From: Rhodanobacter sp. A1T4
Lineage (GTDB): Bacteria > Pseudomonadota > Gammaproteobacteria > Xanthomonadales > Rhodanobacteraceae
Assembly: GCF_014207185.1 (NCBI RefSeq)
Contig: NZ_JACHCP010000002.1
Location: 496,001 to 560,000, forward strand
Direction: 5' to 3'
DNA: 64,000 nucleotides
Positions 36,453-45,963 of the stretch are shown in pieces (position 1 is the first letter of the stretch; the number at the start of each line of letters is the position of its first letter). The translations under genes and the position numbers were made by a program. The notes under the pieces were generated by a model that did no database searches, had not been told where the DNA came from, and worked only from the letters and a program-made list of their open reading frames with translations.

Positions 36453-37859
36453 TCACCCGGTACGCGCCCGATGGCGCGCCAGAGCTTGCTGCAATGGGGA
36501 AACATCGACACCTGACGCCACATGGGCCGTGAAGGCTGCCGGACATTGCCCGGCGATCGATACCGCCCGCTCGAATGATTTCACTTCCAGAAACACGCAA
36601 CCACCGCTACCGGAGAGTCGCGCTTGACCAAAACTGCCCAGCCAGTCGAGCGCTGCGGCCACCCGCGGATGACGCGCGCGTACTACCGGTGCAAAGGCAT
36701 TTTCCGTCGTTTCGCCAGAAGCAAAGGATGAAATTGTCGCCCGCGGTGCATTTCGTGTCAATTCAGATGCCTGGAAAAGTGCGCCGGTTGGCACCGATTC
36801 GTGCGGATCCAGCACCACATAGGTTCGTCGAGGCAAGGGCAAAGGCGTGAGCTGCTCACCGATGCCTTCCGCCCAGGCCGAACGCCCGCGTACGAATACC
36901 GGTACGTCGGCACCCAGCTGGCGACCCAGTTCAGCCAAGGTGTCCTCATCCAGATCCAGCCCCCACAACCGGTTCAGCGCAACCAGCACGGTCGCCGCGT
37001 CGGAACTGCCACCACCCAAGCCTCCACCCATCGGAACGCGTTTTTCCACGTCGATATCGACGCCAACCTCGATGCCTGCGTAACTTTGCAAAAGCAGTGC
37101 CGCACGTATCGCCAGATCGGTATCTTCAGGCACTCCGGGCACGTCATGCAGTCGACGAATGTCACCGTCGTCGCGCAGGCGCAGGCGAATCTCGTCGCCC
37201 CAGTCGAGAAGTCGAAATACCGTCTGCAACTCGTGATAGCCATCAGGGCGGCGCCCAGTGATGCGCAAAAACAGATTCAACTTGGCCGGTGCGGGCCAAG
37301 CCGTCCAGTCAACGTGCGCGGGTGCAGGCAAAGACCGGCTCATGAACACCCGCAAGTGATCAGGAAAACCGTTTTCGCGGTCGCGCTGGCGAGCATACGC
37401 AAAAACGGGATCGTTCTTGTCGACCACTGCAAACCCATGTTTGGCATAGAACGGGGCGTTCCACGGCACATCGACCAGCGTACCCAGATCGATCCGACGG
37501 TAGCCTGCAGCACGCGCCCACTCACAGGCATGCTCAAGTAGGGCCGCACCGATACCGCGTTGGCCGTAGTCAGGCAACACGTCGATTTCAGCGATGCCGA
37601 TCGCAGCGCCGCCCACATCCAGGTCCAACCAGACAAAGCCGATGGGTTTCACCGACAGGTTCAGCGCCACCCACACCAAACCGCGACCGATCGCCTGCTG
37701 CAGCAGCTCTGGCGGAATCGACACCGCCACATACGCTGACCACGCCGGATGGCCACGAAAGAGCTGCACTGCCTTGCGCTCGATCGTACAGAGCGCGACA
37801 ACCTGATCTGGCCGGGCGCGCTCAATGGAAAAGGACGTTGCGATTGAATGATCAGCCAT
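36453..37859 (-). CDS. ispE: GNAT acetyltransferase fused to 4-diphosphocytidyl-2-C-methylerythritol kinase
   Basis: One uninterrupted frame of 468 codons encodes a GNAT-type N-acetyltransferase domain (about residues 8 to 175, acetyl-CoA motif QRGIGAALLEHACEWA) followed by a complete IspE kinase (about residues 183 to 468). IspE phosphorylates CDP-methylerythritol in the non-mevalonate isoprenoid pathway. Its substrate segment PAPAKLNLFLRITGRRPDGY, GHMP ATP loop PMGGGLGGGSSDAATVL and motif RLSGSGGCVF are all present. An internal ATG at 37343 would yield a normal 296-residue IspE, but no good ribosome site precedes it. Whether the cell makes one fused protein, or also free IspE, is open. Confidence 0.93.
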   Translation of the reverse strand: MADHSIATSFSIERARPDQVVALCTIERKAVQLFRGHPAWSAYVAVSIPPELLQQAIGRGLVWVALNLSVKPIGFVWLDLDVGGAAIGIAEIDVLPDYGQRGIGAALLEHACEWARAAGYRRIDLGTLVDVPWNAPFYAKHGFAVVDKNDPVFAYARQRDRENGFPDHLRVFMSRSLPAPAHVDWTAWPAPAKLNLFLRITGRRPDGYHELQTVFRLLDWGDEIRLRLRDDGDIRRLHDVPGVPEDTDLAIRAALLLQSYAGIEVGVDIDVEKRVPMGGGLGGGSSDAATVLVALNRLWGLDLDEDTLAELGRQLGADVPVFVRGRSAWAEGIGEQLTPLPLPRRTYVVLDPHESVPTGALFQASELTRNAPRATISSFASGETTENAFAPVVRARHPRVAAALDWLGSFGQARLSGSGGCVFLEVKSFERAVSIAGQCPAAFTAHVASGVDVSPLQQALARHRARTG

Positions 37860-37927
37860 GACAGATCGCACGCTTCAGCGCAGGAGCGCAGCATGCAAGT
37901 CGACGCTGGCTGGCCGATCTTGCAACG

Positions 37928-38554
37928 TCACTGGAACTGCCACGACTCGATCGACAGCTTGACCTTGTATGGCGATTTCGAGGCGTACACCTTGGTTGGC
38001 AGCGCGGGCTGCCGGCTCGTATCCCATTCACGGTATTCGACCGCCCAACCGTCCTGCAGCAGCAGCGAGGGCAGCTTGTTGTCACCAAAGCTCACGTCGG
38101 CCGGGCCACTGTCCGCCCTCAAGCCAAGCACCCAGGCGCGCAGGTCGCGTAGTGGCACTTCCCAGCCCAGCGCCTTGCGCATCAGCGCCTCGGCGTCGGG
38201 GCCACGAATCGGGCCGGACTTGAGACCTTCCAGCAGCGCACCATCTGGCCCACCGCTCAAGCGAAAATCCGCACCACTGATCGCCGGCCCACGCAGCACA
38301 AATTCATACTGATCGCCGTTCTGCGTCCAGCTGAAGCTGCCACTACCACCATCCTTGCCACTAGAAACGCCGAGCCGACCTTGCATCACCCAATGGTCGG
38401 CCTGCGCCAGCGACTGTTCACGCGACTGCTGCGCCGCAAGCTGTCCGGCGTCACCTTTCATGCGCACCGCTGGCGCCGGCGCGCAGGCTGCGAGCAAGAG
38501 CGGCAACGCGACAGTCAGGAATCGAAGACCCTTTTTCATCAGTACCTGTTTCAT
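37928..38554 (-). CDS. lolB: Outer-membrane lipoprotein receptor LolB
   Basis: LolB receives lipoproteins from LolA and inserts them in the outer membrane. The 208-residue product has a lipoprotein signal with lipobox LAAC (Cys24), and the LolB core SGKDGGSGSFSWTQNGDQYE. The start ATG overlaps the upstream TPR gene stop by four bases (ATGA). It precedes ispE, the usual neighbour in gammaproteobacteria. Confidence 0.93.
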   Translation of the reverse strand: MKQVLMKKGLRFLTVALPLLLAACAPAPAVRMKGDAGQLAAQQSREQSLAQADHWVMQGRLGVSSGKDGGSGSFSWTQNGDQYEFVLRGPAISGADFRLSGGPDGALLEGLKSGPIRGPDAEALMRKALGWEVPLRDLRAWVLGLRADSGPADVSFGDNKLPSLLLQDGWAVEYREWDTSRQPALPTKVYASKSPYKVKLSIESWQFQ

Positions 38555-40302
38555 GCGTGCAGACGCTTCAGCGTGTCTTGCAAGCTTTTATTCGTTGGAT
38601 CGAGCTTGCGCACGTCGTCGAAAACGCGCTGCGCCTCCTGCTGACGACCTTGTTTCCACAACACTTCGCCCAGATGCACGCCAACATCGGCATCCTTCTG
38701 CGCCTGCCAGGCACTGCTCAAGACCTGCGCGGCCTGGTCCAGATGACCCAGCCGGTATTGCAACCACCCCCACGAATCGGCGATTGCCGGATCATTCGGC
38801 TTGGCGGTGCGGGCGGTCTGGATCAGTTGCTCAGCCTCGGGCAGATCGCGATCGGCATCGGCCAGGGTAAAGCCGAGCGCATTGCTGGCATCGACATCGC
38901 CGGGCTTGAGCTTCAGCAGGCGATGAAAATCCTTGACGGCCAGATCGACGTTACCCGCTTCAGCGTAGGCAAGCCCGCGCCCATACAGCAGATCCGGATC
39001 ATCCGGCACCACCTGCAGCGCCCGGCTAAAAGCCGTCACCGCCTGCGGGTATTTCTGGTCCCGCATGTACAGTTCGGCGTCGACCTGATAGGCCTGACGC
39101 AGCTGCGCGGGTTGATCGAGGTAGTCGATCTGCATCTGTTCCAGCGCCTGATGCGCCTCGTTTTCCTTGCCCTGCGACTGCAAGATCACGGCGCTGCGCA
39201 AATCCGCTTCAAACGCGTGCGCGTCGTCATCGTCGACTTGGCCGTACCACGCCAGCGCCTCATCGTTGAGATGCTGCGCCTCAGCCAGCTGCCCAAGCAG
39301 ATAGGCGCTGTGTTCGCGCACACCAGGCGGCGCTTTCTGCAACTCCCGGTAAAGCGTCGCCAGACCGGTGCCGTTGCCGCTCTGGGCCGCCAGTGCAACA
39401 CGCAGCGCATAGGTATCGGCATTCTGCGGGCCGTGGTCGAGTACTTTGGACGCGCCCGTGTAGTCGCCGGCCTGGCTCAGCATGCCCGCATAGGCCAACC
39501 GAAGCTGGATGTTGTCAGGCGCCTTGGCAATGGCTTTCTGCAGCAGAACGCGGGCACCGTCGTGATCGCCGTCCTTGAACTTCATCTGTGCCAGCCAGGC
39601 GTAGGTTTCGGCACTCTTGAAACGCTGCATCGCGCCTTCGGCGATCTGCAGCGCGTAAGCGTGCCGGCCAAATTTGTCGCCCAGCTCGCTCATTGCCAAC
39701 CAGGCATGTCCATCGGCCGGCAGTCGCTGCGGCGTGGCCAGTTCGACCAGCAGATTGGCCGCCTGCGCCTGATCGCGCGCACCAAGCATCACGCGGCCGA
39801 ACTGACGCCAGGCATCTTTGTCGCCGCTGCTGATCAGAATGTTCAGCTGGCGCCTTGCTTCGTCCCCATCGCCGCGATCCAGCGCCAACTCGGCACGCGC
39901 TTCGGCCATGCCCACCGGCGTGGCACCGAGCACTTGCCAGCGATCCAGCGCGCGTTGGGCTGCGGCATTGTCATGCACGGCAATCGCCAGCCGGGCAGCG
40001 CGCTCGGCCACTTCGGGGTCTTGGCTGAGCGCCGCCGCATAGCTATAGGCGACCGAAGCCGAATTGAGGTCATTGCGACTTAGCGCCATTTCCCCAGCCA
40101 ACAGCTGGGCCAGCAAGTCGTGTTCGGCGTCCGGCGTAGCAACCACCAGGTGAGCCAACGGCTGCGCGTCCGCGGAAGCCTGCCGCGACGAACGCTGCGA
40201 CATCTGGGCGCAGCCGCACAAAACCAGCACCGACGCCGTCAGTACCGTAAAATGACGCAGTTGCTTGAACTTGGTCAACCTACTCCGCACATCACTCTCC
40301 AA
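38551..40302 (-). CDS. TPR-repeat lipoprotein
   Basis: The 583-residue product has an N-terminal membrane segment ending in a lipobox (LCGC, Cys31), then many helical tetratricopeptide-like repeats over about residues 70 to 580, clearest at DPDLLYGRGLAYAEAGNVDL and PGDVDASNALGFTLADADRD. It is probably an envelope scaffold or cofactor. Overlap with lolB suggests coupled expression and a possible role near outer-membrane assembly, but the function is not known. Confidence 0.85.
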   Translation of the reverse strand: MESDVRSRLTKFKQLRHFTVLTASVLVLCGCAQMSQRSSRQASADAQPLAHLVVATPDAEHDLLAQLLAGEMALSRNDLNSASVAYSYAAALSQDPEVAERAARLAIAVHDNAAAQRALDRWQVLGATPVGMAEARAELALDRGDGDEARRQLNILISSGDKDAWRQFGRVMLGARDQAQAANLLVELATPQRLPADGHAWLAMSELGDKFGRHAYALQIAEGAMQRFKSAETYAWLAQMKFKDGDHDGARVLLQKAIAKAPDNIQLRLAYAGMLSQAGDYTGASKVLDHGPQNADTYALRVALAAQSGNGTGLATLYRELQKAPPGVREHSAYLLGQLAEAQHLNDEALAWYGQVDDDDAHAFEADLRSAVILQSQGKENEAHQALEQMQIDYLDQPAQLRQAYQVDAELYMRDQKYPQAVTAFSRALQVVPDDPDLLYGRGLAYAEAGNVDLAVKDFHRLLKLKPGDVDASNALGFTLADADRDLPEAEQLIQTARTAKPNDPAIADSWGWLQYRLGHLDQAAQVLSSAWQAQKDADVGVHLGEVLWKQGRQQEAQRVFDDVRKLDPTNKSLQDTLKRLHA

Positions 40303-40443
40303 ACATTTGCCTGTCGTTGGCCCGTTTCAGCCATAGCCCGTAAGCTATTGCTGGCAACGGCACCGTACGCACACTGCAGCAAGCTTAGCCTACGCCGCTG
40401 AAGACGACGTGCTGATACCCACTGTCGAGATCTTGTCACCCTC
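40303..40443. other. Divergent intergenic region between the TPR gene and hemA
   Basis: These 141 bases must hold promoters for both the leftward TPR-lolB-ispE unit and the rightward hemA unit. No unambiguous -35/-10 pair was chosen by eye. Confidence 0.4.
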
Positions 40444-41769
40444 ATGCCGCTGATCGCCCTCGGACTCAACCATCTCACCGCGCCGGTCAGCCTGCGCGAG
40501 CAGGTGGCGTTCGATCCCGACGACGCCAACGAGGCGCTGCTCGAGCTGACGCGTGAACCCGGCGTGGAAGAAGCCATGATTCTTTCCACCTGCAACCGCA
40601 CCGAGCTTTACGTCGGCGTGGCGGCAGGTGCAGAAAGCATTCCGCAAGCGTGGTTGAGTCGTCATCATCATCTGACTCCCGGCAAGCTGGACGAGTTCCT
40701 CTATCGGCACGATGAACAGGATGCCGTGCGTCACATGTTCCGCGTCGCCACCGGACTGGACTCGATGGTGCTCGGCGAACCGCAGATCCTCGGTCAGGTG
40801 AAGGATGCCTACCAGCAGGCCCGCGAAGCACAGTCACTGCGTGCACCACTGGATCGATTGCTGCAGCACACGTTCGCGGTCGCCAAGCGGGTGCGCACGG
40901 ACACGCGCATCGGCGCGTTCACGGTGTCGGTTGCGTTTACCGCGGTACGGCTGGCCGAGCAGGTGTTTTCGGATCTGTCCGATGCCTGCGTGCTGCTGAT
41001 CGGTGCCGGCGACACCATTGAGCTGGCCGCCAAGCATCTTGCCGAGAAAAAGGCCCGTCGGCTGATCGTCGCCAACCGTACGCTGGAAGCCGCGCAAGAG
41101 CTGGCCGGCCGCTATGGTGGCTATGCGATCGCACTGGCCGATCTGCCGCAACACCTGGCCGAGGTCGACATCGTGATCTCCTCCACCGCCGCACGGCAGC
41201 CGATACTGACCCGCGCCATGGTCGAGAAGGCGATGGCCACGCGCCGGCGCAAGCCGATGTTCATGGTGGATATCGCGGTACCACGCGATATCGAAGCCGG
41301 TGTCGGCGAACTGCCAGACGTCTATCTTTATGGCATCGATGACCTGCGACAGGTGATCGACGACAACCGCCGCTCGCGCGAAGCCGCCGCGCACGAAGCC
41401 GCCACGATCATTGATCTGCAGGTCGATCGCTACATGGCCTGGCGCCGCGCGCTGACCCTGAAGAATCCCGCACTCGACATGCGCCAGCACGCCGAGGTCT
41501 ACCGCGATGAAGTGCTGGACAAGGCCCGCACCATGCTTGCGCGAGGCAAGTCGGCTGATGAAGCGCTGGCATTCCTTGCCAACACGCTGACCAACAAGCT
41601 GTTGCACCACCCCAGCGCCCGCCTGCGCGAAGCGGCCCTGAGTGGCGATCTCGATCTGCTGCATGCGGCCGGCCGACTTTACGGGCTCGATGAGACACAG
41701 ACGAGAGACAGCTCCCAAGAGCTGGATAAGTCCCTGGAAGGGGATAAATCCCTAAAAAGGGATAAATAG
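40444..41769 (+). CDS. hemA: Glutamyl-tRNA reductase
   Basis: The enzyme reduces glutamyl-tRNA to glutamate-1-semialdehyde in the C5 route to tetrapyrroles. The 441-residue product has the nucleophile motif STCNRTELY, the signature GLDSMVLGEPQILGQVKDAY, a Rossmann NADPH site and the C-terminal dimerisation helices. The last 16 residues (ELDKSLEGDKSLKRDK) are coded by an 18-base imperfect tandem repeat and are not part of the family core; E. coli HemA is 418 residues. Confidence 0.97.
   Translation: MPLIALGLNHLTAPVSLREQVAFDPDDANEALLELTREPGVEEAMILSTCNRTELYVGVAAGAESIPQAWLSRHHHLTPGKLDEFLYRHDEQDAVRHMFRVATGLDSMVLGEPQILGQVKDAYQQAREAQSLRAPLDRLLQHTFAVAKRVRTDTRIGAFTVSVAFTAVRLAEQVFSDLSDACVLLIGAGDTIELAAKHLAEKKARRLIVANRTLEAAQELAGRYGGYAIALADLPQHLAEVDIVISSTAARQPILTRAMVEKAMATRRRKPMFMVDIAVPRDIEAGVGELPDVYLYGIDDLRQVIDDNRRSREAAAHEAATIIDLQVDRYMAWRRALTLKNPALDMRQHAEVYRDEVLDKARTMLARGKSADEALAFLANTLTNKLLHHPSARLREAALSGDLDLLHAAGRLYGLDETQTRDSSQELDKSLEGDKSLKRDK
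41723..41767 (+). repeat. 18-base imperfect tandem repeat in the hemA 3' end
   Basis: Two 18-base units and a half unit run in frame through the end of hemA, encoding LDKSLE, GDKSLK and RDK. The second unit with the half unit holds the palindrome ATCCCT-AAAA-AGGGAT. A 22-base inverted copy of 41746 to 41767 lies 85 bases downstream. Confidence 0.85.
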
Positions 41770-41856
41770 CGAGGGCGGCTTGCTGCCGCTTGTCGAATGA
41801 TTCTCCACGCAGTACTGGCACTCACGCCCTTACTCGCCTCTCGTCTCTCGCCATTT

Positions 41857-41877
41857 ATCCCTTTTTAGGGATTTTTT
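41857..41877 (+). terminator. Intrinsic terminator after hemA
   Basis: ATCCCT and AGGGAT form a stem with a TTTT loop followed directly by six T residues. The hairpin is the inverted copy of the repeat in the hemA tail, so the two sites could also pair with each other in the transcript. Confidence 0.75.
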
Positions 41878-41901
41878 CCTCATCGGGATCCGTTCACGCT
41901 C

Positions 41902-42981
41902 ATGACCCCATCGATCCGCCGCAAGCTCGAAGCACTGGCCGAGCGCCATGAGGAAATTGGACTGCTGCTCAGCCAGCCCGATGTGCTGGCCGACAACACG
42001 CGTTTCCGCACACTGTCGCAGGAATATGCCCAGCTCGAACCGGTCGCCACCTCACTGCGTGAGCACGACCAGGCCGAGCATGAACTGACCGAAACGCGCG
42101 GGATGCTCGATGATCCCGAACTGCGCGACATGGCCGCCGACGACATGCAGCGGCTGGAGCAGCGGCTGCTCGATCTGGACAGCGAACTGCAGTTGCTTTT
42201 GCTGCCGAAAGATCCGCGCGACGAAGCCAACCTCTATCTCGAAGTACGCGCTGGCGCCGGCGGCGACGAGGCCGCGATCTTCGCCGGCGACCTGTTGCGC
42301 ATGTATCTGCGCTACGCCGAGAGCCGACGCTGGCATGTGGAAATTCTCAACGAACACGCCGGCGAGCATGGCGGCTACAAGGAAGTCGTTGCCCGCGTCG
42401 AAGGCGCTGGCGCGTATTCAAAACTGAAATTCGAATCCGGTACGCACTGCGTCAAGCGCGTGCCGACGACGGAATCGCAGGGTCGAGTACATACCTCCAC
42501 CGCCACCGTGGCCGTGCTGCCCGAGCTGGATGAGATCGACGACATCGTCATCAACCCGGCCGATCTGAAAACCGACACCTTCCGCGCTTCCGGTGCCGGT
42601 GGCCAGCACGTCAACAAGACCGACTCCGCCATCCGCATCACGCACATCCCCACGGGCACCGTCGTGGAATGCCAGGAAGAGCGCAGCCAGCACAAAAACC
42701 GCGCCCGCGCGATGAGCCTTTTGAAGGCGCGTCTGCTCGATGCCGAGCGCAGCAAGCAGAGCGCCGCTCAGGCCGAGTCACGACGATTGCAGGTGGGTAC
42801 GGGTGACCGCAGCCAGCGTATTCGCACCTACCGCTACAAGGACAATCTGGTGACCGATCACCGGATCGGACTCAATCTTTATCGCCTCACCGAAATCATG
42901 CAGGGCGACCTGGCCGAACTGGTCGACAGCCTGACCCGAGAGCACCAGGCCGACGAATTGAAATCGCTGAGCGGCGGCTGA
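41902..42981 (+). CDS. prfA: Peptide chain release factor 1
   Basis: RF1 releases completed proteins at UAA and UAG. The 359-residue product has the GGQ catalytic loop in [19 protein letters not shown]; the decoding loop of type PxT is at [14 protein letters not shown]. Length matches E. coli RF1 (360). It follows hemA, the order in many gammaproteobacteria. No prmC methyltransferase gene follows directly; a TPR/GT41 gene does. Confidence 0.97.
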   Translation: MTPSIRRKLEALAERHEEIGLLLSQPDVLADNTRFRTLSQEYAQLEPVATSLREHDQAEHELTETRGMLDDPELRDMAADDMQRLEQRLLDLDSELQLLLLPKDPRDEANLYLEVRAGAGGDEAAIFAGDLLRMYLRYAESRRWHVEILNEHAGEHGGYKEVVARVEGAGAYSKLKFESGTHCVKRVPTTESQGRVHTSTATVAVLPELDEIDDIVINPADLKTDTFRASGAGGQHVNKTDSAIRITHIPTGTVVECQEERSQHKNRARAMSLLKARLLDAERSKQSAAQAESRRLQVGTGDRSQRIRTYRYKDNLVTDHRIGLNLYRLTEIMQGDLAELVDSLTREHQADELKSLSGG

Positions 42982-43041
42982 TACCAGACCTTCGTGAAAC
43001 CCGTGCTTGGCGTCCCTACGCCCATACGTTAGCGTGAGCAA

Positions 43042-45147
43042 ATGACTGATCTCTTCCAATCCGAACTCGACGGCTACCTGGCGCGTCTGACCTCGCTACT
43101 CGAAGCTCGTGCGTTTACCGACGCCGTGCCGCTGGCCGAAGAAGCCTTGAAGCGCTTCTCGGACTCGGCCGAACTGCTGCGCATCTACGCCATCACGCTG
43201 CATCAGCTCGATCGACGCGACGAAGCATTGCGCCTCCTATACAAGGCCGAAAAGCTCAGCCCCGACAGCCTTGAGGTGCAGTGCAATCTGGCCAGCCTGG
43301 AAGTTGCCGACGGTCGTGCCGATGAGGCGATCGAACGCATGCGCGCAGCGCTGCGCCTTAGGCCAGGTCACCCGATCATCCTGCTGACGCTCGGCAACGC
43401 GCTGATGGCCGCCGCCAGGTATGCACAGGCACGCGATTCCTACGCCATGGCGACCTATGGTGCACCCAGTCACCCGGGTCTGCGCCTCAACGTCGCTGCC
43501 GCCGAACTGGCGATCGATCACCCCGAACAATCCGCCATTCATGCCCAGGAGGCGCTGCAGATCGCGCCGGGAATGGGACCCGCGTACGCCATGTTGGGGC
43601 ATACCCATCGCGTACGCGGCCAGTCTGCCGAAGCACTGCAGGCCTACCTGCGCGCTGAAGAACTGGAACCGGCACAAAGCGAACATCCCTATCACGCCGG
43701 CATGATGCTGGATGACCTCGCGCGTTTCGATGAGGCCCAGATGGCCTATGCGCGTGCACTGGAACGCAATGCCGGTCACGGCGCCGCGCTCAGCCAGCGC
43801 GTATTTACCCTGCGCCGGCTCTGCCAGTGGAGCGAGCTTGAAACCCTAAGCGCGCAACTGCGTGTGGCCGTGGCGGAAGGCATGGCAGGCATCACGCCCT
43901 TCGGTTTTCTGGCAGAAGATGCTTCGGCCGGTGAGCAGCGCCACTGCGCTGAAACGTTCGCCGCGGCCATCGACACGCAGATGGCGCCGCTCCGTCGGCA
44001 GCTCGCCTTTGCGCACTCGATGCCGGCACCCAAAACGCCGATAAGGGTTGGCTTCGTCTCCAACGGATTCGGCGAACACGCCACTGGGTTGCTGATCGTC
44101 GCCATGCTGGAAGCACTCGCGGGTAGCGAATTGGAGCTGCACCTTTATGCCACCGCGCCCAACGATGGCGGTGCCATCCGCGCTCGGCTTGAAGCGGTCT
44201 GTCATGTGGATGACGTCAGCGGCCTAAGCGAGGCACCGCTAGCCCAGCGCATCCATGCCGATCGAATCGAACTGCTGATCGACTTGACTGTTTTCTCCAG
44301 CGGCTCCAACGCCAAGCTGTTTGCGTTGCGTCCGGCACCGATACAAGTTAATTGGCTGGGCTATCCCGGCACGTCCGGTGCGCCATGGATGGACTATATG
44401 CTGGCCGATGCCGTTGTACAGCCGGATAGTCTGCGCGCCACTGTCAGCGAAAAGGTGGTTCGCCTGCCGCGCTGTTTTCAACCCAACGACCCCAGTCGGA
44501 AAATTCCAAAGGCACCGTCGCGGGAGAAATGCGGCCTGCCGGCACGAGGCACAGTGTTCGCGTGCTTCAACGCCAGCTACAAAATCAACCCGCAGGCGTT
44601 CAATCGTTTTCTCGGCATTCTGGATCAGACACCCGACAGCGTGCTGTGGTTGTTGAGCGGCCCGGAAAATGCCGATCAGCGCCTGCGCGAGCACGTCGTG
44701 CAGGCCGGTATCGCCGCCGAACGGCTGATCTTCATGGCCAAGCTCCCGCATGCGGAATACCTCGCTCAATACGAACACGTCGACCTGTTTCTCGACACCC
44801 TCCCCTACAACGCGCACACCACTGCATCCGATGCGCTCTGGGCCGGCTGCCCAGTACTTACCTTTGCCGGCGAAACGTTTGCCGGTCGCGTGGCGACAAG
44901 CCTGCTTCAGCATGCCGGCCTGCCCGAACTGGTGACCGAGGACGAAGCCAGCTTCGTCGCGCTGGCGGTGAGCCTGGGCAGCAATCACGAAGCCTTGCAG
45001 CTGTTGCGGCATCATCTGTCGCATCAACGCAAGCACGGCAAGCTGTTCGACATGGTCGGCTATGCATCGGATTTCCGTCGCGCGTTACAGGCCATGGTGG
45101 CGCGTCGACGGATTGGTCGGCCGGCCGCCGATATCGATATTCAATAG
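43042..45147 (+). CDS. TPR protein with O-GlcNAc transferase-type (GT41) domain
   Basis: The 701-residue product has TPR-like repeats over roughly residues 1 to 300 and a GT41/SPINDLY catalytic region from about 334 to 690. Catalytic-type residues are seen at His346 (GEHATG), Lys514 (ASYKINP) and His592 (HTTASDALWAGCPVLTF), matching the family's UDP-sugar site. It probably transfers a sugar from a nucleotide donor to protein; donor and targets are unknown. It is 60 bases after prfA and 15 bases before ppk2. Confidence 0.88.
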   Translation: MTDLFQSELDGYLARLTSLLEARAFTDAVPLAEEALKRFSDSAELLRIYAITLHQLDRRDEALRLLYKAEKLSPDSLEVQCNLASLEVADGRADEAIERMRAALRLRPGHPIILLTLGNALMAAARYAQARDSYAMATYGAPSHPGLRLNVAAAELAIDHPEQSAIHAQEALQIAPGMGPAYAMLGHTHRVRGQSAEALQAYLRAEELEPAQSEHPYHAGMMLDDLARFDEAQMAYARALERNAGHGAALSQRVFTLRRLCQWSELETLSAQLRVAVAEGMAGITPFGFLAEDASAGEQRHCAETFAAAIDTQMAPLRRQLAFAHSMPAPKTPIRVGFVSNGFGEHATGLLIVAMLEALAGSELELHLYATAPNDGGAIRARLEAVCHVDDVSGLSEAPLAQRIHADRIELLIDLTVFSSGSNAKLFALRPAPIQVNWLGYPGTSGAPWMDYMLADAVVQPDSLRATVSEKVVRLPRCFQPNDPSRKIPKAPSREKCGLPARGTVFACFNASYKINPQAFNRFLGILDQTPDSVLWLLSGPENADQRLREHVVQAGIAAERLIFMAKLPHAEYLAQYEHVDLFLDTLPYNAHTTASDALWAGCPVLTFAGETFAGRVATSLLQHAGLPELVTEDEASFVALAVSLGSNHEALQLLRHHLSHQRKHGKLFDMVGYASDFRRALQAMVARRRIGRPAADIDIQ

Positions 45148-45162
45148 ACTTCCGGAGTTCGC

Positions 45163-45939
45163 ATGGGCAAGCACGCCAAACACCACTACCGAAAAGCCAT
45201 GAAAGAACTGCAGCTGGAGTTGATCCGTCTGCAGCATGGACTACGGCGCAGCGGCAAACGGCTGGTGGTGATCTTTGAAGGGCGCGACGCCGCCGGCAAG
45301 GGCGGCACGATCAAGGCCATCACCGAGAGTCTGGATACGCGAAGCTACCGCATCGCCGCGCTGTCCAAGCCAAGCGAGCACGAGTCTACGCAATGGTATT
45401 TCCAGCGTTACATCGCCCATCTGCCGAGCGCCGGCGAATTCGTGCTGTTCGATCGCAGCTGGTACAACCGTGCCGTGGTGGAGCCGGCGATGGGTTTTTG
45501 CAGCAAGGATGAGTACAAGGATTTTCTCGACGCCGTGCCCACGTTCGAAAAGCTGCTCACCGACGATGGCATCATCCTGCTGAAGTACTGGCTGGCGGTG
45601 GACCAGGAGGAGCAGGAAGAGCGCTTCAGCCAGCGCGCCGAAAATCCGTTGAAACGATGGAAGCTGTCGCCGGTGGATATGGCTGCACGCCAGAAATATA
45701 CCGAGATCGGCAAACTGCGCGACACCATGATCAAGCGCACCGATGCCAAACATGCACCATGGTTCGTGGTCGACTTCAACGACCAGAAACGCGGCCGCGT
45801 GAATCTGATCCGGCATCTGCTGCAGCAGCTGCAGTTCGACGACGAACCGATTGCCGAGGTGAAACTGTCCGCGCTCAAGAGCCAGCCCGCGCATGAACAG
45901 CTTACCGACAAGGCCGTGTGGGTACCCGATACGTTTTAA
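45163..45939 (+). CDS. ppk2: Polyphosphate kinase 2
   Basis: PPK2 enzymes use polyphosphate to phosphorylate nucleotides, or the reverse. The 258-residue product has the Walker A loop EGRDAAGKGG at about residues 39 to 48 and a Walker B-type LFDRSWYNR, with lid-region arginines after. The single-domain length fits class I PPK2; nucleotide preference is not certain. GGAG precedes the ATG by five bases. Confidence 0.93.
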   Translation: MGKHAKHHYRKAMKELQLELIRLQHGLRRSGKRLVVIFEGRDAAGKGGTIKAITESLDTRSYRIAALSKPSEHESTQWYFQRYIAHLPSAGEFVLFDRSWYNRAVVEPAMGFCSKDEYKDFLDAVPTFEKLLTDDGIILLKYWLAVDQEEQEERFSQRAENPLKRWKLSPVDMAARQKYTEIGKLRDTMIKRTDAKHAPWFVVDFNDQKRGRVNLIRHLLQQLQFDDEPIAEVKLSALKSQPAHEQLTDKAVWVPDTF

Positions 45940-45963
45940 TGGTGCCTCGGCTGCAAGCAAGAG

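Noticed and set aside
38557..40083. A 508-codon plus-strand frame opposite the TPR lipoprotein gene
   Set aside because: The minus-strand frame has a lipoprotein signal, TPR repeats and coupling to lolB; the plus-strand frame shows only shadow composition.
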